From Coenobita brevimanus (lineage: Eukaryota > Arthropoda > Malacostraca > Decapoda > Coenobitidae): 64,000 nucleotides of DNA. The position numbers were made by a program, and so were the translations under genes. The stretch spans positions 53,189,998-53,253,997 of the forward strand of contig CM064671.1 in NCBI GenBank assembly GCA_032717465.1, written 5' to 3'. A model generated the notes under the pieces. That model searched no databases. It saw only the letters and a list, made by a program, of their open reading frames with translations, and was not told where the DNA came from. This document shows positions 33,765 to 46,516 of this stretch, in pieces; the first letter of the stretch is position 1, and each line of letters starts with the position of its first letter.

Positions 33765-35036
33765 TTAAGTTTTTCCACAATTAATAACCAAACCCACCTT
33801 GCGACCTTCACTCACCAAACAGTCCAACACTCTCTGCATCTCTTCTGGCCCATCACAAATCAAAACTATATCATCTGCATAATCTAAATCCAAAAGTTTC
33901 CTGTTCTCTCCCCAAAGTAGGCCTATACCTGCACCGGTTTCTGTTCCAACGCGTTTCATAATGTAATCAATGACCAATATAAATAGTAAAGGCGATAGAA
34001 CACCACCTTGAATTACTCCGGACTTGACTTCAAACGAATCACTCAGACAACCATCAACCATCACTTTACAAAATGTGTCCTCATGCATGTTCATAATGAC
34101 CCTCACAAACTCCTCTGGTATTCCATAATGTCTCATGATCTTCCCCATAGTCTCTCTCGAAACACTATCAAAAGCCTTTTCAAAATCAACAAAACAAAGA
34201 CTTAACGGTACTCTCATTTCATTAACTTGCTGCATCAAATGCCTAACTATAAAGATCTGATCATTGCAACCACGTCCCTTTCTAAAACCAGCCTGTTCAT
34301 CCCTCAGAATACCCTCAACCACCGGCTCCAACCTATTTAACAACACTCTACTGAAAACTTTCAAAGCTATCGGTGACAAAGAGATTCCCCTCCAATTACC
34401 ACATTCACTCAGGTCTCCCTTTTTCGGAACTTTAACAATTACACCATTCTTCCAAACTGACGGTAGTAACCCCGTCACCCATATCTTATTGAATAGCTTG
34501 GTCAAGATCATTATTAATCTATCCCCCTCCACTTTAAACATTTCCGGAAATAAACCATCCTCCCCTGGTGCCTTATTATTCTTTAACTGTTTTACTGCTT
34601 TTTCCACTTCTGCAAGCCTCAACTCTCCTGTTTCTATATTTAAATCTTCCTGAGCAGACGGTATATCCTCTTCTGGTGGTATTGGTCTATTAAGAACTGT
34701 CTCAAAATGCTCTTTCCATCTATTTTTAATATCTCCATCTTTGGTCAATAAATTTCCTTCCCTGTCTCTAACTGGTATTTCCTTGCGTTTACCTGCGTTA
34801 CCACTCAGTTCTCTAATCGATTCATATGCTATTCTTTGACTCTGTCCATCATTTTTGTTTATTAAGATTTCAGTCTCTGCAACCTTTTCATCCACACATC
34901 TTCTTTTATCTCTCCTAGCTAACCTTCTTACTTCTGAATTCAAACTCCAGTACGCAGCTCTTGCTAATTCAATCTCTCGTTCATCAACGCATTGCATCTC
35001 ACTCCTCAATTTAGCCTCACCTCTCTTTTTTATCAT
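33765..35036 (-). pseudogene. RTE R1 reverse transcriptase
   Basis: 423 codons. Motifs in order: AVKQLKNNKAPGEDGLFPEM, VIVKVPKKGDLSECGNWRGI, EQAGFRKGRGCNDQIFIVRH, LCFVDFEKAFDSVSRETM (first catalytic aspartate), VKSGVIQGGVLSPLLFILV and LLDLDYADDIVLICDG (catalytic Y-A-D-D). The frame closes at a TAA after INCGKT, but the same frame resumes with MNMENAQECVIGG and FKYLGTYLAKDGSLNF, so one nonsense codon separates RT from the C-terminal domain. RT copies element RNA at the nicked target. All RT boxes look intact, so the copy is recently dead. Confidence 0.9.
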
Positions 35037-36148
35037 ATCCCACGTTTCCTCCGATATCCATTATTTCTCCTGAATCTATGTCTCCTTCCAATCGTACATT
35101 CAGCAGTCTCATGCAAAACTTTGTTCACATCCTCCCACATCTCATCTACACTTCTCTCCCCCTCTTCCAACGTTTCCAACACCAAAAACCTATTTCTGCA
35201 TTCTAATCTGAATTCCTCCTTTTCTTCTCCTTCCCTTCTAAGCTTAACAATATCGTATCTACCAACACCAGATTTTTCCTTCTTCTGATTTTTAAGTTTA
35301 AACCTTATTTTTGCAATGCTGAGTTGATGGTCATTACCAATATCTGCTCCCCGTTTAACATGAACATCTAGCAGAGAACTTCTATGCCTCCTACTGATAG
35401 CGATGTGATCAATCTGATTTTTATATTTTCCACACAGCGACACCCAAGTTGTCTTGTGTATATTGCAATGCTGAAAGAGTGTGCCCCCGATGACTAAGTC
35501 ATTTGCTAAACAGAAGCTTCCAAACCTCACTCCGTTTTCACTCATCCTACTACCAACTCCCATCTTACCCATACATGCCTCAAATCCCTCATTTGAACAG
35601 CCCATTACTGCATTAAAGTCTCCAATGCAGATCAAAACATCATGTCTAGGTACCCTTCCTACTCCTTCTTGCAACTTTTCATAAAATGTGTCTTTCCTTT
35701 CATCGAGTGCATCATTAGTAGGTGCATAACACACAAACAGACTGATGTTGCCATGATTTGATTTAAACCGTGCGTATAACAATCGCTCATCTATAGGATC
35801 CCACTCACATAAAGCCTTATTTGCCTTACAACCCAGCAACAATCCTACTCCCTGATAATGCATTCCGTCCTGTCGACCAGATATCAATAAACGTATACCA
35901 TCCTCCAAATCCAACTTATCGACTCCAGTTAATCTAGTTTCTGTCAGAGCACAAATATCAAGTCCGTAATTTTGAAAAACCTTCACTAACTCATCGATTT
36001 TACCGTCATGATTTAGCGTTCTCACATTCCAGTTACCAATTTTAATTGTATTTTTTGCATTGACAAAGGAATTAGATTGTAATTGAGGCAACCGTGAGAT
36101 TCTTAGCACCCCCTGCCCATTTAAGGGCTGCACGGGACTGGAGGCCAT
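35033..36148 (-). pseudogene. RTE R1 endonuclease
   Basis: A 371-codon frame carrying an apurinic-type endonuclease: TIKIGNWNVRTLNHDGKIDE, ICALTETRLTGVD (catalytic E), LFVCYAPTNDALDE, VLICIGDFNAVMG, QIDHIAISRRHRSSLLDV and GADIGNDHQLSIAK (the D-H pair). The residues expected for catalysis are visible. The frame closes at 35033 after RRHRFRRNNGYRRKRGI, and the overlapping RT frame starts ISEETWDMIKKR, consistent with a one-base indel at about 35040. Confidence 0.9.
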
Positions 36149-36447
36149 TATTGTTCTTTCCAGAGTCCATCAAGGTTTCTTTGGCTAACTTCCTGGAACA
36201 CCTCGCCATTGTGTTGCAGTCGCAGTAGGCAGCTAACTTGCCTGATTGCCCACACCCGAAAGACCCAGCTATGCTGTAGCCAGTCACGTGCCGGCATGCT
36301 TCCCAGCCATTTCACTCTTAAGGAGTTCCTCTGCCTGAGAAAGCAACCACCCCCTGCTCCCGAGGGCTTTTGATCTGTGTAGGTAGAGGGCGATCACTCC
36401 CTCACTAGCCATATACAGTGTATATACAGTGTATAGGCTTACACTCA

Positions 36448-36449
<2 letters not shown>

Positions 36450-36538
<89 letters not shown>

Positions 36539-36551
36539 TATATATATATAA
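36450..36551. repeat. (TA)n array, about 100 bp
   Basis: A near-pure TA array at the 5' side of R1, possibly its insertion target. Confidence 0.9.
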
Positions 36552-36748
36552 TGACTGATGTTTATAGAAACAGCCATGGAAATGAACGAAAGGATGTTGC
36601 AAGTTATCATTAGGGATATCTATGACCTACTATTATAATTCAGGTGGGAAACATTACGGTTAAAGATTATTTTTGAAACATCAAAAACATGCAACCAATA
36701 AATTTCTTGATTATTTTGTTAAAGACTTTATATAATACATGTGCTTAC

Positions 36749-36981
36749 CCAGTATCATCCAGACTATTTCCCATGAGGACCAACAATGCGTTGCTGAATG
36801 AGAGGAGAGCGTGGAAGCTGTGTAGGCCCTGCAGGTGTGTGAGTGAGAGGCTGGTGATGATGACAAGTCTGGTCAATGGTGTAAGATAACGGCCACTGCG
36901 TGATGCGTCAGAGAAGGTAGTGAGGAAGACTGAGATATCACTAACCACCACCACAGTCATACACTGTGACACCTGCCTTAG
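36749..36981 (-). CDS. Ionotropic receptor-like gene, exon 4 (amino-terminal domain)
   Basis: A 233-nt exon: 77 codons plus two bases. The acceptor is TTATGCCCCCAG at 36982, the donor GG|GTAAGC with GT at 36748-36747. The product reads LRQVSQCMTVVVVSDISVFL, then SGRYLTPLTRLVIITSLSLT and HLQGLHSFHALLSFSNALLV. A hydrophobic VVVVSD strand, a G-R-x-L turn, a T-R-L-V/L-I strand and an amphipathic L-x-x-L-H-x-x-x-A-L-L helix are the pattern I associate with the divergent N-terminal domain of decapod IRs. It joins exon 3 at phase 0 (RQ|LRQ), and its trailing GG is completed by the G of exon 5. It lies 198 bp left of the TA array that caps RTE R1. No stop is present. Confidence 0.75.
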
Positions 36982-37607
36982 CTGGGGGCATAATCGCAGA
37001 TTAATTAAAATAATGAAGAATCAACATTTTTTGCTTATACTACAAAACCAGAGTACCGAATTACCAGATTCAAGAAACTCTGAATATGATACATCATTAG
37101 TAATGGCGATGCAATATATATTTTTTCACCAGCCTTCAGGCAAAAATTGTTAACAAATGATAGTAACACTAGTCTGTTTCCTCAATTCAGTATGGAAGAA
37201 GATTTTTCTTCTGCTGAATGAATGAATGAGTGAATATATTACATGGCAATACAACATCAATGTCATATGCCACCAAACACAGACATTAAAGGAAAGTCTA
37301 AATACAATAAAAAACATAAAGAGCAAAAAGAAAAGCAATGCATAAAACAACCCAAAGGTAAAAAGAACCAACGAAAACTAAAAAGTAGTGGAAAATAAAG
37401 GTTAAAAAAGAACGTTGCCTTTAAAACACAAACTAAAATACGATAAAGCCTTAAAGTTTGTGCAGAAGGCCAGCACTTAACAGAAAGAAAAAGGTGCCTC
37501 TCCCCATAGCACAAGCCTCCTCCCCAAGCACCGAGGAGAGAAGGCACAATCCGTCGTCGGCTTGGCACCCGAAAGGTACCTCCGACGAAGGTCCCCAATA
37601 CTGGGGA
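36982..37607. other. Intron 3 of the IR-like gene, left part; no other gene seen
   Basis: AT-rich sequence up to about 37450. It is followed by a GC-richer stretch (37490-37600, containing GGCTTGGCACCCGAAAGGTA and TCCCCAATACTGGGG) directly before the truncated RTE-C copy 1. That stretch could be the 5' part of a related element, but copy 4 does not have it. Confidence 0.45.
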
Positions 37608-40575
<2,968 letters not shown>

Positions 40576-40620
40576 AAATGTTCCTGAGAGTCACCTCTAA
40601 GCCAGCAGTAATAATATTAC

Positions 40621-40731
40621 CTGACGGGCTTTACCAATTACCCGAGAGAACTCCACCTTAGTCTCGTTGTCACCAAGACCCTCTAAGGACACGTCGAACA
40701 CACATACAATATGCGGCAGTTGCTGGTTCAG
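40621..40731 (-). CDS. Ionotropic receptor-like gene, exon 3 (amino-terminal domain)
   Basis: A 111-nt exon of exactly 37 codons, phase 0 at both ends. The acceptor is CTTCCCTGCTTCAG at 40732 with a pyrimidine-rich tract; the donor is CAG|GTAATA at 40620. The product reads LNQQLPHIVCVFDVSLEGLG, then DNETKVEFSRVIGKARQ. It was found by asking what should lie between exon 2 and exon 4: members of the family have a V-x-V-F-x-V strand, an N-x-T loop and a helix ending in A-R-Q before the L-R-Q...VVVVSD block, which this exon supplies. NET is a potential N-glycosylation site. It is squeezed between the RTE-C copy 1 tail (45 bp away) and LINE-B copy 3. The donor (GTAATA) is weaker than the others. 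Confidence 0.7.
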
Positions 40732-40979
40732 CTGAAGCAGGGAAGAGAGAGTTATTAAAAATATGTGGAAAATAACGCAGATACGGCCTATGGTGATATC
40801 GTGAGGTTAAACACACGAAATATAACTCAAGTCTGGCGATCTTTTCTTCATTTCGTTCCCACTGTCTCCAGATAATATATTCATTTTTGGAATAATCGTT
40901 TTGAGCTGTACTAGAAACCTCTGCTAAATTGAACAATATCGTGTGGCAGACCCCTCTCCGTGTGATGACTAAACGAGAT
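40732..40979 (-). other. Intron 2 of the IR-like gene, left part
   Basis: Non-coding sequence between exon 3 and LINE-B copy 3. The first 20 bases from exon 3 are the polypyrimidine tract. No other feature seen. Confidence 0.5.
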
Positions 40980-42552
40980 ACATGAAACCACTGAGTGACT
41001 CACTTCATTTCTGCAACATTCACGGCCTTTCCTCTAACTTTCTGTCAGTTGAACACCAACTCTTCTCCTCTAAACCCCAACTTCTCCTCCTCACAGAGAC
41101 CCAACAGTCGGAGAATACTGAAAGCAAACCCGACTCTGTATCCTCCTACTCTCTCTTCACTCACTGCTTAGTCAACAGTAGCAGTTGCGTACTGTATACT
41201 GTATGTATACAACAACATATCTTGCTCTCGTGTTCCTAAACTTGAATAATGAATTCTCTACTCCCAGGCTTCGGCTATCCTGCCATTCCCTAACGAAGTA
41301 TGTCTATGCTGCTTATACGCTAAGCCTATATCTTTCTATCCTTAATGACCTACAGCAGCTTCTACAGCAACGTACCAGTATCCCTGACCGCCTTGGAGAG
41401 AGTTCCAACATATCTGACGTCTTCCTTACAACTAATTCTTCTGCTTACACTTTTAATCTTTCCTTTCCGTCGGGCTCGTCCGATCAAAACCTTATCACCT
41501 TATCCTGCCCTATTGCTCCGGTAAGGCCTCCCAAGCAGCGGCGGCTATGGAACTTTGAACCTACTTATTGGAAGGCCTCCAGACGAACTTCTTTTATTCT
41601 TTATTTTCCTGGAATGATTATTGCATCCATGGCAGAGAGCTATCTGAGTGTGCCTCAGGCATTACAGAGGTAATTCTCTTGGGCATGATAGCATACATTC
41701 TTTTCTCTTATCCTCTGATTAATGCAAAAAAAAAAAAAAAAGAAAAAAAACTTATCACGCTTGGTCTAATATTGTCCATTAGGAGAGGGCCTACGAAAGG
41801 TATCGGAGCCATCCTACCCCCGACTTCCGTCTCGTTTATGTTTGTGGCCGGAATTGTGCTAAGTCTGTTCTTCACTCTGCTAAGAATGAATTTATTTGTC
41901 CCAATTGCTCTGAGCTCACCAATTCAAATTCCTTGCACTTCTTCTAACACATTGACAAAAACCTTCCTAACATCTTTACAACATCATCCTTCCATCCTCT
42001 TTCCAACGCTGATGGCTTTGTGGCAGTCTCAGCTACTGATAAAGCAGAACTCTTCGTTCAGACTTTCTCCTCCGGTTCAACCTTAGACAATTTCTGCGTT
42101 GTTCCTCCATCATTCCCCCTTCTGATTTCCTCATGGTTGATATTAAAATTTCTTCAAGTGATGTATTTTCTCCCATCACTGGCCTTAGTACTAACATACC
42201 ATATGGACCTGATTGTGTTCCTCCTGTTGTCCTCAAGAACTGCGCTTGTGTGCTTACACCCTGCCTAGGCAAACTCGTTCACTTCTGTCTGTCAACTTGT
42301 ACCTTTACTTCGTGCTAGAAGTTTGCTCTTAATCAGCCTGTTGCAAAGAAGGGTAACCTGTCCCATCCATATAACTATCACCCACTTGCTTTAATATCCT
42401 GCATTTCAACTGTTCTTTGATCTAATCTTAAAAAAAAAAAAAAAATCCTATCACAACCTGTCAGTATGGGTTCTACCACGGGTGCTCCACTGGCGATCTT
42501 CTCTGCTACATTTCAGACTCCTGATCATCTTCTTTTCGCGTCTTTTGGGAAA

Positions 42553-42722
42553 AAAATGGGAGAAATGGAGTTCCCCCGAGCTAAGCCCTGTATTGGACTA
42601 TATAGCCCCGCTAGGGTTACAGGAGCGAGCTACCACTCCCGGCAAGGCAGCCCGGGCGAGGCTCGAACTCGCAATCCCCCGATTACGAGTCCAGCGCGCT
42701 ACCACTGTGCTACCGCACCCCC
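42553..42722 (-). mobile_element. SINE-T: tRNA-Thr-like SINE with 16-bp target-site duplication
   Basis: A 170-bp insertion flanked by perfect direct repeats CGCGTCTTTTGGGAAA (42537-42552 and 42723-42738). Read on the minus strand, it has a tRNA-like head: TAGCACAGTGGTAGCGCGC (A box), an anticodon loop CTCGTAA (CGT, threonine-like), and GAGTTCGAGCCTCG (B box). It ends in TTTCTCCCATTTT rather than poly(A). The duplication and tRNA head together define a SINE inserted by LINE machinery. It lies inside LINE-B copy 3. Confidence 0.85.
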
Positions 42723-42994
42723 CGCGTCTTTTGGGAAAGCTTTGCCATTGAAATTGACGTCCCAAATGCTTTCGACTGAGTCTGGCATAAATCTTTAATT
42801 TCCAAACTACCCTCTTACTAGTTTTATCCTTCTGTCTGTGCATTCATATGTAGCTTCATTCTGGTTGTTCTAAAGCCACTATTGTAGACGGCCATTGTTC
42901 TTCTCCTAGAGCTGTCATTAGTGGCGTTCTTTAGGGTTCTGTCCTATCACCACTTCTCTTCTTTTTATTCAACAATGAGCTTCTAACCTGTACA

Positions 42995-44014
42995 CCCGCT
43001 AAAATAATTATCGACACCCCATGCTTCGATACTCTTTGCAACTGTCATTGGCAAAGGATGCCTTGAATATGCAGTAAGAGTTGGCACACCTGATCCCCCC
43101 CCCCACCTTCAATCTGTCCGCCCCTCCATCCCCCTCCACATTTCTCACTCTCTCTCTATTTCCCTGTATATTAAAATTCCTGTAGTTTCATGTGGTTTAA
43201 AACAAACTATTCTATGCTCGAAGGAAGATCTCAGTACACCAAAGCATTTTCCACTACATGATAAAAAAAATCATGGTGCTATTTGTCTGCCTGACACCCA
43301 TCGTGTCGGAGGTTACCGCCTTAGGATTTTCTTCCACGTTATGATACAGCAACAATCATCATTAGCATTTTAAGAGTGGATTGATGACAAACTGTACTGG
43401 CCTAACTCTCCAGTTTAAACAACACCCCATGAACAACGAATATAAAGTATATACAGTATGTATCATAGAATTGCTATAGGCCTAATATTATCCACATTAA
43501 TGACACGTGAAATTGGTAGTGCATTTATTATAATACATATCACCAGTTTGTCGAAGATGATAACGTCACAGGGGAAGGTCAGTAGGCATATTCGCTTATT
43601 TTAGGATATGCTTTTACCGTGGACTGTTCTCGATATGCATATAATTAGAGGACTGTGTTGCTTACGAATCTGCTTCAGCTTGGGCAATTTGAGCTTCGAG
43701 TGAACAGTAGGAGTTTTAATGTTGGGTCTGAATCTGATCCACATTACACATCATCATCTTCGTTTTTAATTTTTACGGAAACTATGTTGATACTCAAACT
43801 CTCTAAATTACATAAAAGGGAGTGATAATTAAGAAGCAAACAAATTCCTTACTAAGCATTGCTATGAAGCTTCGGATACCAATATAAATTTGAACCCAAA
43901 GCTCAGCAGATCAGAGATACCAACCAGGCACACAAACTCAGTTTATTTTTGGATCTCCCGTCTGCTATGTCAGTTTCTGTGATGCTTGAAGAGTACGATA
44001 TTTTTTTTAGTGGG
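42995..44014. mobile_element. Unclassified TIR element with TGTACA target duplication
   Basis: A 1020-bp insertion in LINE-B copy 3. The left end is CCCGCTAAAATAATTATCG; the right end, reverse complemented, is CCCACTAAAAAAAATATCG (16 of 19 match). It is flanked by TGTACA at 42989-42994 and 44015-44020. Removing it joins LINE-B coding sequence (ELLTCT then NRIHSYADDS). No transposase frame was found. The combination of CCCRCTAAAA ends and a 6-bp TGTACA duplication does not match a superfamily I can name. Confidence 0.7.
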
Positions 44015-44962
44015 TGTACATCTAACCGTATCCACTCATACGCTGATGACTCCACCCTTCACCTTTCCATTTGCAGCAGTTACATCATCAAACAAGGGAT
44101 GAAGCTATTACACATTTATTGTCTGACTTGGTTCATATCTCTTATTGGAGTAAAAATAATCTTGTTGTTTTTATCTTCAAAAACTCAGTTCTTACATCTT
44201 TGAACCCGTAAAAGGTTCCACAGAAGTGTCCTCTAATTTTTACAATATTCATATCAGTCTTTCATCATCTTTAAAAATAGCTGAGGGTTCATTCTCTCGG
44301 GATTTATCTAGGGAAGATCATATTACGTCTCTTGTCTAATCTGCTTCCAAGAGATTAGGTGTGCTAAGTCGACTCCATGCCTTTTTTACTATACCCCTGC
44401 ACAGTTGTTGACTTTGTACAGGGATTTTATTTTTCCCTGTGTAGAGTACATCTGCCATTGTGGGGAGGCTCCCCACATACAGCTCTTCTCAACAAGGTGG
44501 AGTTAAAGGCTTCTCGTTTCATCAGTTCTGCTCCTCTTACTGGCTCCCTTGCAGCTCTGTCTCATCACTGCACTGTTACATCTTTATCTCTTTTCTTTCA
44601 TTATTTCAATAGTCAATTCTCCTCATAACTGTCTGCCTTCATTCCTTCACCACAACGACGGGCACATAGCACCCGCCTAGCAACAAACTGTCATCCTATT
44701 TGTGTCCAACTCTCTAATGCAAGAGTTAATATGACTCTCAGTTTTTCATTTATGCCACAGGCCAACTCTAGAATTATCTTCCTTTGTCTGTATTTCCCAC
44801 TGTCTGTGACATCAAGTCTTTCAAACGCTGTGTGTTCTGGCATCTCGAAATTAATGGTTGTTCATTTTGGTTCTCTGATACATTGTTTTTGCATTTCGAA
44901 GGGAAGAATCTTATGGGCTTCTGGCCTTTAATTCGTTCTTCCTTGCATAAAAAAATAAATAA

Positions 44963-45098
44963 ATGTTACAGAAAGCCATCACTGGAATCAAGGAGGTTGC
45001 TTTATTCAGTACATACAGTTTAACTTGGAAGAACCTTTCTGCTGGGCATTAACTGCCCATGCGATTGGTATCGGAATATGTGTTGCTGGTGGACTTAC
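44963..45098 (-). other. Intron 2 of the IR-like gene, 5' part
   Basis: Starts with the exon 2 donor ACA|GTAAGT (GT at 45098-45097). Only 136 bp separate exon 2 from the poly(A) of LINE-B copy 3. Confidence 0.55.
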
Positions 45099-45220
45099 TG
45101 TGGCACTAGAGAAGATGTCTCCTTTGCTGGTTATGGTGCAGATAGGACAAAATGGGGGCGTTGCAGTTGACTGAAGAATATCTTTTACCACTCCTGCTAT
45201 TTTCTCACTCCTGGGATTGC
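45099..45220 (-). CDS. Ionotropic receptor-like gene, exon 2
   Basis: A 122-nt exon: two bases, then 40 codons, ending at phase 0. The acceptor is TTATGTTCCTCAG at 45221; the donor is ACA|GTAAGT. The product reads NPRSEKIAGVVKDILQSTA, then TPPFCPICTITSKGDIFSSA. The helix AGVVKDIL and the following S/P-rich turn with a cysteine-containing strand fit the opening of the IR amino-terminal domain. Its two leading bases complete the Arg codon left open by exon 1. Without splicing the frame would run on to a stop near 45006, which is the alternative, less likely reading. Confidence 0.7.
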
Positions 45221-45328
45221 CTGAGGAACATAAATTAGTCGACAACATGTGACATCCATTGCACATCTGCAGTATGCTCACATATGTAATTACCCGGTTA
45301 TCATGTAATATTTTCAGTAATTACTTAC
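45221..45328 (-). other. Intron 1 of the IR-like gene (108 bp)
   Basis: A short intron with consensus donor GTAAGT and acceptor TTCCTCAG. It is the only intron in the window without a transposon. Confidence 0.65.
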
Positions 45329-45392
45329 GATTAACTACGGGCAGTTTAGCTGCAGCGGTGATCACAACTAGCAGGAGGAGCTGGTACATCAT
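45329..45392 (-). CDS. Ionotropic receptor-like gene, exon 1 (signal peptide)
   Basis: 64 nt from ATG at 45392 to the donor C|GTAAGT (GT at 45328-45327): 21 codons plus one base. The product starts MMYQLLLLVVITAAAKLPVV, a hydrophobic core followed by A-A-A, a credible signal peptide. Two consecutive ATGs are present (45392 and 45389); the first is chosen by position, and either would give the same peptide but for one Met. Upstream on the minus strand TTGTTTCAACCTACAG at about 45418 could be a 3' splice site, hinting at a 5' UTR intron. This exon is too short to show up as a long ORF; it was found by the match of its donor phase to exon 2. Confidence 0.7.
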
Positions 45393-45765
45393 CACTGTAG
45401 CTGACTGGCTCTGTAGGTTGAAACAAGATTATCATCACCTCATCCTACATTACCACATTCTATAGTTAACCTGAAGAAAAGTTCGACATGCCATAAGATA
45501 TGATATTGTGGTCTCATTTTGCTGTTGATATAAGCAACATCCATTACCATTATTATATTAACAACATGAGCATCATTATTATGATCCGTCATGAATAATT
45601 TATTCGAGCAGAAACAATAATCAGTAGTAGTGTTTTTGTGATTGCTGGGAGAGGAAACTGTGAATGCAGTTTGACCCTAAGGACTTCATGATACAATTGA
45701 CAGAATAAGGTCTGACATTCATTTTTTATCGTCCGCCTTTAGAAAGCGGAATGATAATGTTTTTG

Positions 45766-45766
<1 letters not shown>
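45393..45766 (-). promoter_or_regulatory. Region upstream of the IR-like gene
   Basis: 374 bp between the start codon and a (CT)n array. On the minus strand it has CTATAG near 45460 and a possible acceptor (TTTCAACCTACAG). No promoter element is certain, and the real transcription start may lie further right, beyond the CR1 element. Confidence 0.3.

Positions 45767-45828
<62 letters not shown>
45767..45828. repeat. (CT)n array, 62 bp
   Basis: Pure CT array directly abutting the 3' end of the CR1-type LINE. Confidence 0.95.
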
Positions 45829-45832
<4 letters not shown>

Positions 45833-45881
45833 GTGTTCTTACCTAATTGTTCTTACCTAATTGTATCTTTACAGGAATGAG

Positions 45882-46510
45882 TCAAGCTCGTACTGTCCCG
45901 TGTCTTAAACCATATTTATCGTACATATCCTTAAATTTGTGAATTGTTTTGGCGCACACTATTTCATTTGGTAGTGCATTCCATTGATCAATTGCTCTGT
46001 TTGGGAAACTGAATTTCCTTACGTCTTTATCACCTCTCTTCTTATGCAGTTTTTTGCAGTGTCCTCTTGCTGATGCTTCTCCATATGTTAAGTAATCATT
46101 TATGTCTATTTTCTCCTTTCCTGATATGTACTTATATAGCATTATCATGTCACCTCTTTTCCTTCTCTCCTGTAGTGTTGGTAGATTCAGTTTGTTTAGT
46201 CTTTCTTCGTAGCTTAGGTCCCTTAAGCTTGGTATCCATCTTGTAGCGGCCCTTTGAACATTTTCGATCTTGTCTATATGCTTTTTGAGATGAGGACTCC
46301 GGACTACTGATGCATATTCCAGGGTTGGTCAAATGAATGATGTTATTATCCTTCTTAGCATGTCTTCATTTATGTATGTGAATGCTATTCTCATATTTGC
46401 AAGCAGTGTATACATGTTCCGTACCTTCTCGCTGATGTGGTCAGCCGGAGATAGTCTGTTATTGATAATCACACCTAGGTCTTTCTCTCTTTCTGATGTG
46501 TATAGGGTTT
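45882..46510 (-). pseudogene. CR1 C-terminal domain
   Basis: The last part of the CR1 ORF2. The open part (46148-45882) reads MIMLYKYISGKEKIDINDYL, RGHCKKLHKKRGDKDVRKFS, FPNRAIDQWNALPNEIV and FKDMYDKYG. This F-x-N-R-x-I-x-x-W-N-x-L-P motif is typical of CR1/L2 C-termini. Upstream (46332-46150) the frame is shifted. Confidence 0.75.
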
Positions 46511-46516
46511 TATTTC

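Larger units (their letters stand above)
33099..36449 (-). mobile_element. RTE R1: near-full-length RTE-clade retrotransposon
   Basis: A minus-strand element of about 3.35 kb, the usual RTE size: 5' UTR (about 36449-36149), EN (36148-35033), RT (35036-33765), C-terminal domain (33755-33105) and a short-repeat tail (TGATAGATTGATATATA). Only two lesions separate it from a single long frame: a frameshift at about 35040 and one in-frame TAA at about 33764. It lies in intron 4 of the IR-like gene, in the same transcriptional direction. Confidence 0.85.
40980..44962 (+). pseudogene. LINE-B copy 3, decayed, with two nested insertions
   Basis: A degraded LINE-B covering endonuclease to poly(A). EN pieces: LHFCNIHGLSSNFLSVEHQL and LLLTETQ near 40990-41110, and IPDRLGESSNISDVFLTTNS near 41380-41440. 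RT pieces: DCVPPVVLKNCACVLTPCLG near 42205-42270, GALSPLL-like sequence near 42940, RIHSYADDSTLHLSICSS near 44025, then the C-terminal block (ASKRLGVLSRLH near 44345, LSLFFHYFNSQFSS near 44590). It ends with poly(A)-like sequence at 44947-44962. It carries SINE-T (42553-42722) and a TIR element (42995-44014), and lies in intron 2, antisense to the IR-like gene. Confidence 0.75.

Noticed and set aside
42650..42722. Possible functional tRNA-Thr gene (minus)
   Set aside because: The anticodon stem is mismatched and the sequence sits in a 170-bp unit with a 16-bp target-site duplication, so it is a SINE.
45006..45281. Unspliced 91-codon ORF on the minus strand as a stand-alone gene
   Set aside because: The consensus donor inside it and the phase match with exons 1 and 3 make the spliced reading better.
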